Positions 63,447 through 64,000 of a DNA stretch of 64,000 nt are shown in pieces. Every line of letters starts with the position of its first letter. Position 1 is the first letter of the stretch. Source of the DNA: Halomarina rubra (lineage in GTDB: Archaea > Halobacteriota > Halobacteria > Halobacteriales > Haloarculaceae); contig NZ_JALXFV010000003.1 in assembly GCF_023699475.1 (NCBI RefSeq), forward strand, positions 754,154 through 818,153, read 5' to 3'. The position numbers and the translations under genes are program-made. The notes under the pieces are model-generated. The model was not told the DNA's origin and did not search any database. It saw only the letters and a program-made list of their open reading frames with translations.

Positions 63447-64000
63447 TCAGTCTTTCACCATCTCGTTCCACAACTGCCGTATCGAATCGCGGTTCGCCCG
63501 AAGTGTTGTATCGGTGATGCCGGCTTCCGCAGCGAGGTCGTGTTGCCGAACGAGTGGACCACAGTTCTGGGAGACGAGATAGAGACACGAGGCGGCGATG
63601 CCTCCCGGATGCCGACCGTTCGCCAACCCTTCGTCCCATGCGCTCCGAGCGAGTCTCTCGCTCTTGCTGACGACCGGTTGCGGGAGGTCGAACGCCGAGG
63701 CAATGGAGGCGACGTACTCGACTGGATGTGGTGGCGGCGTTGGCAACCCCAACTCGGTGTTCATCACCGAGTACGCGTTCTTCACAGCCGACGCTGAGAC
63801 ACGCGACACGGCCACAATCTGTTGTTTCGTCCGCACCAACCGATTACACCGACAGGTGGCATAGACACTTGCTGACGCGACTGCCTCGATCGACCGCCCG
63901 ATGAGTAGTCCCACATCTTGGGCAGAGCGAAACAGCCTGCTCGCCTGCTCACGAACGCTGTCACGCAATCCCAGTGCACCAGTCATGCGCCGTATCTCTG
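63447..64000 (-). CDS. Transcription initiation factor TFB, partial (5' end beyond window)
   Basis: At least 183 residues. The frame continues past the window with EIRR before the MTGALGL, and matches TFB core: a first cyclin repeat (EQASRLFRSAQDVGLLIGRSIEAVASASVYATCR) and a second (VEYVASIASAFDL, HPGGIAASCLYLVSQ) with the late helix-turn-helix. It binds TBP-DNA and the BRE. The N-terminal zinc ribbon would lie outside. Haloarchaea have many TFBs, and plasmid-encoded ones are common. Confidence 0.88.
   Translation of the reverse strand, partial: EIRRMTGALGLRDSVREQASRLFRSAQDVGLLIGRSIEAVASASVYATCRCNRLVRTKQQIVAVSRVSASAVKNAYSVMNTELGLPTPPPHPVEYVASIASAFDLPQPVVSKSERLARSAWDEGLANGRHPGGIAASCLYLVSQNCGPLVRQHDLAAEAGITDTTLRANRDSIRQLWNEMVKD

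Overview
This window reads as haloarchaeal. The proteins are strongly acidic and the coding DNA is GC-rich. It carries an Orc1/Cdc6 initiator, a TFB-family transcription factor, leaderless TATA-type promoters, a tRNA-His with the extra G at position -1, and small haloarchaeal plasmid-type proteins. The mix of orc1 with origin repeats, ArdC, TFB and insertion-sequence scars with a tRNA and a methionine-pathway gene suggests a megaplasmid, or a chromosome with an integrated replicon. About 50 kb of it is a very dense defence island.

Layout. 1-9.4 kb (minus strand, then one plus gene): a SIR2-domain protein cut by the window edge, a UDG-like protein, a CBASS-type operon (TGT-like TIM-barrel enzyme, CD-NTase, Cap15-like membrane receptor), an HNH nuclease and a CBS-HEPN protein. 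9.5-18.3 kb: tRNA-His, an HNH nuclease, an Mrr/NucS-like nuclease, a three-gene cassette led by a GHKL ATPase (copy 1), a GmrSD-like DUF262/DUF1524 enzyme and a decayed tyrosine integrase. 18.4-30.5 kb: a DISARM operon (candidate drmE, then drmA, drmB, drmC) with a pentapeptide-repeat ion-channel protein downstream. 30.6-40.1 kb: a methyltransferase-CBS-HEPN fusion, a MutY/MIG-like glycosylase, a diverged second copy of the three-gene GHKL cassette, two paralogous C5-cytosine methyltransferases, a PD-(D/E)XK nuclease and a tiny membrane protein. 40.8-52 kb: a frameshifted ADP-ribosylglycohydrolase, two more PD-(D/E)XK-type proteins, an AddAB-like helicase-nuclease operon in which the AddB-like subunit appears split into two genes, and an EEP hydrolase. 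52-64 kb: an orphan gene, O-acetylhomoserine sulfhydrylase, an orc1 gene with origin-type repeats on both sides, a small AbrB/DUF2080-like two-gene operon, an HNH nuclease, SWIM protein, a wHTH pair, ArdC and a TFB, with three IS200/IS605-type hairpin scars.

How it fits together. Several independent systems appear to sense or restrict invading DNA: cyclic-nucleotide signalling (CBASS), methylation-dependent DISARM, modification-dependent GmrSD, and abortive HEPN and SIR2 effectors. The C5 methyltransferases would mark self DNA, and a glycosylase with the MIG-type active-site tyrosine could repair the T:G mismatches that 5-methylcytosine creates. The strongest candidate for an undescribed system is the three-gene GHKL cassette. 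It is present twice with the same gene order and overlapping start/stop codons, each time beside nucleases or methyltransferases. All functions are inferred from motifs and gene order read by eye; no database search was run.
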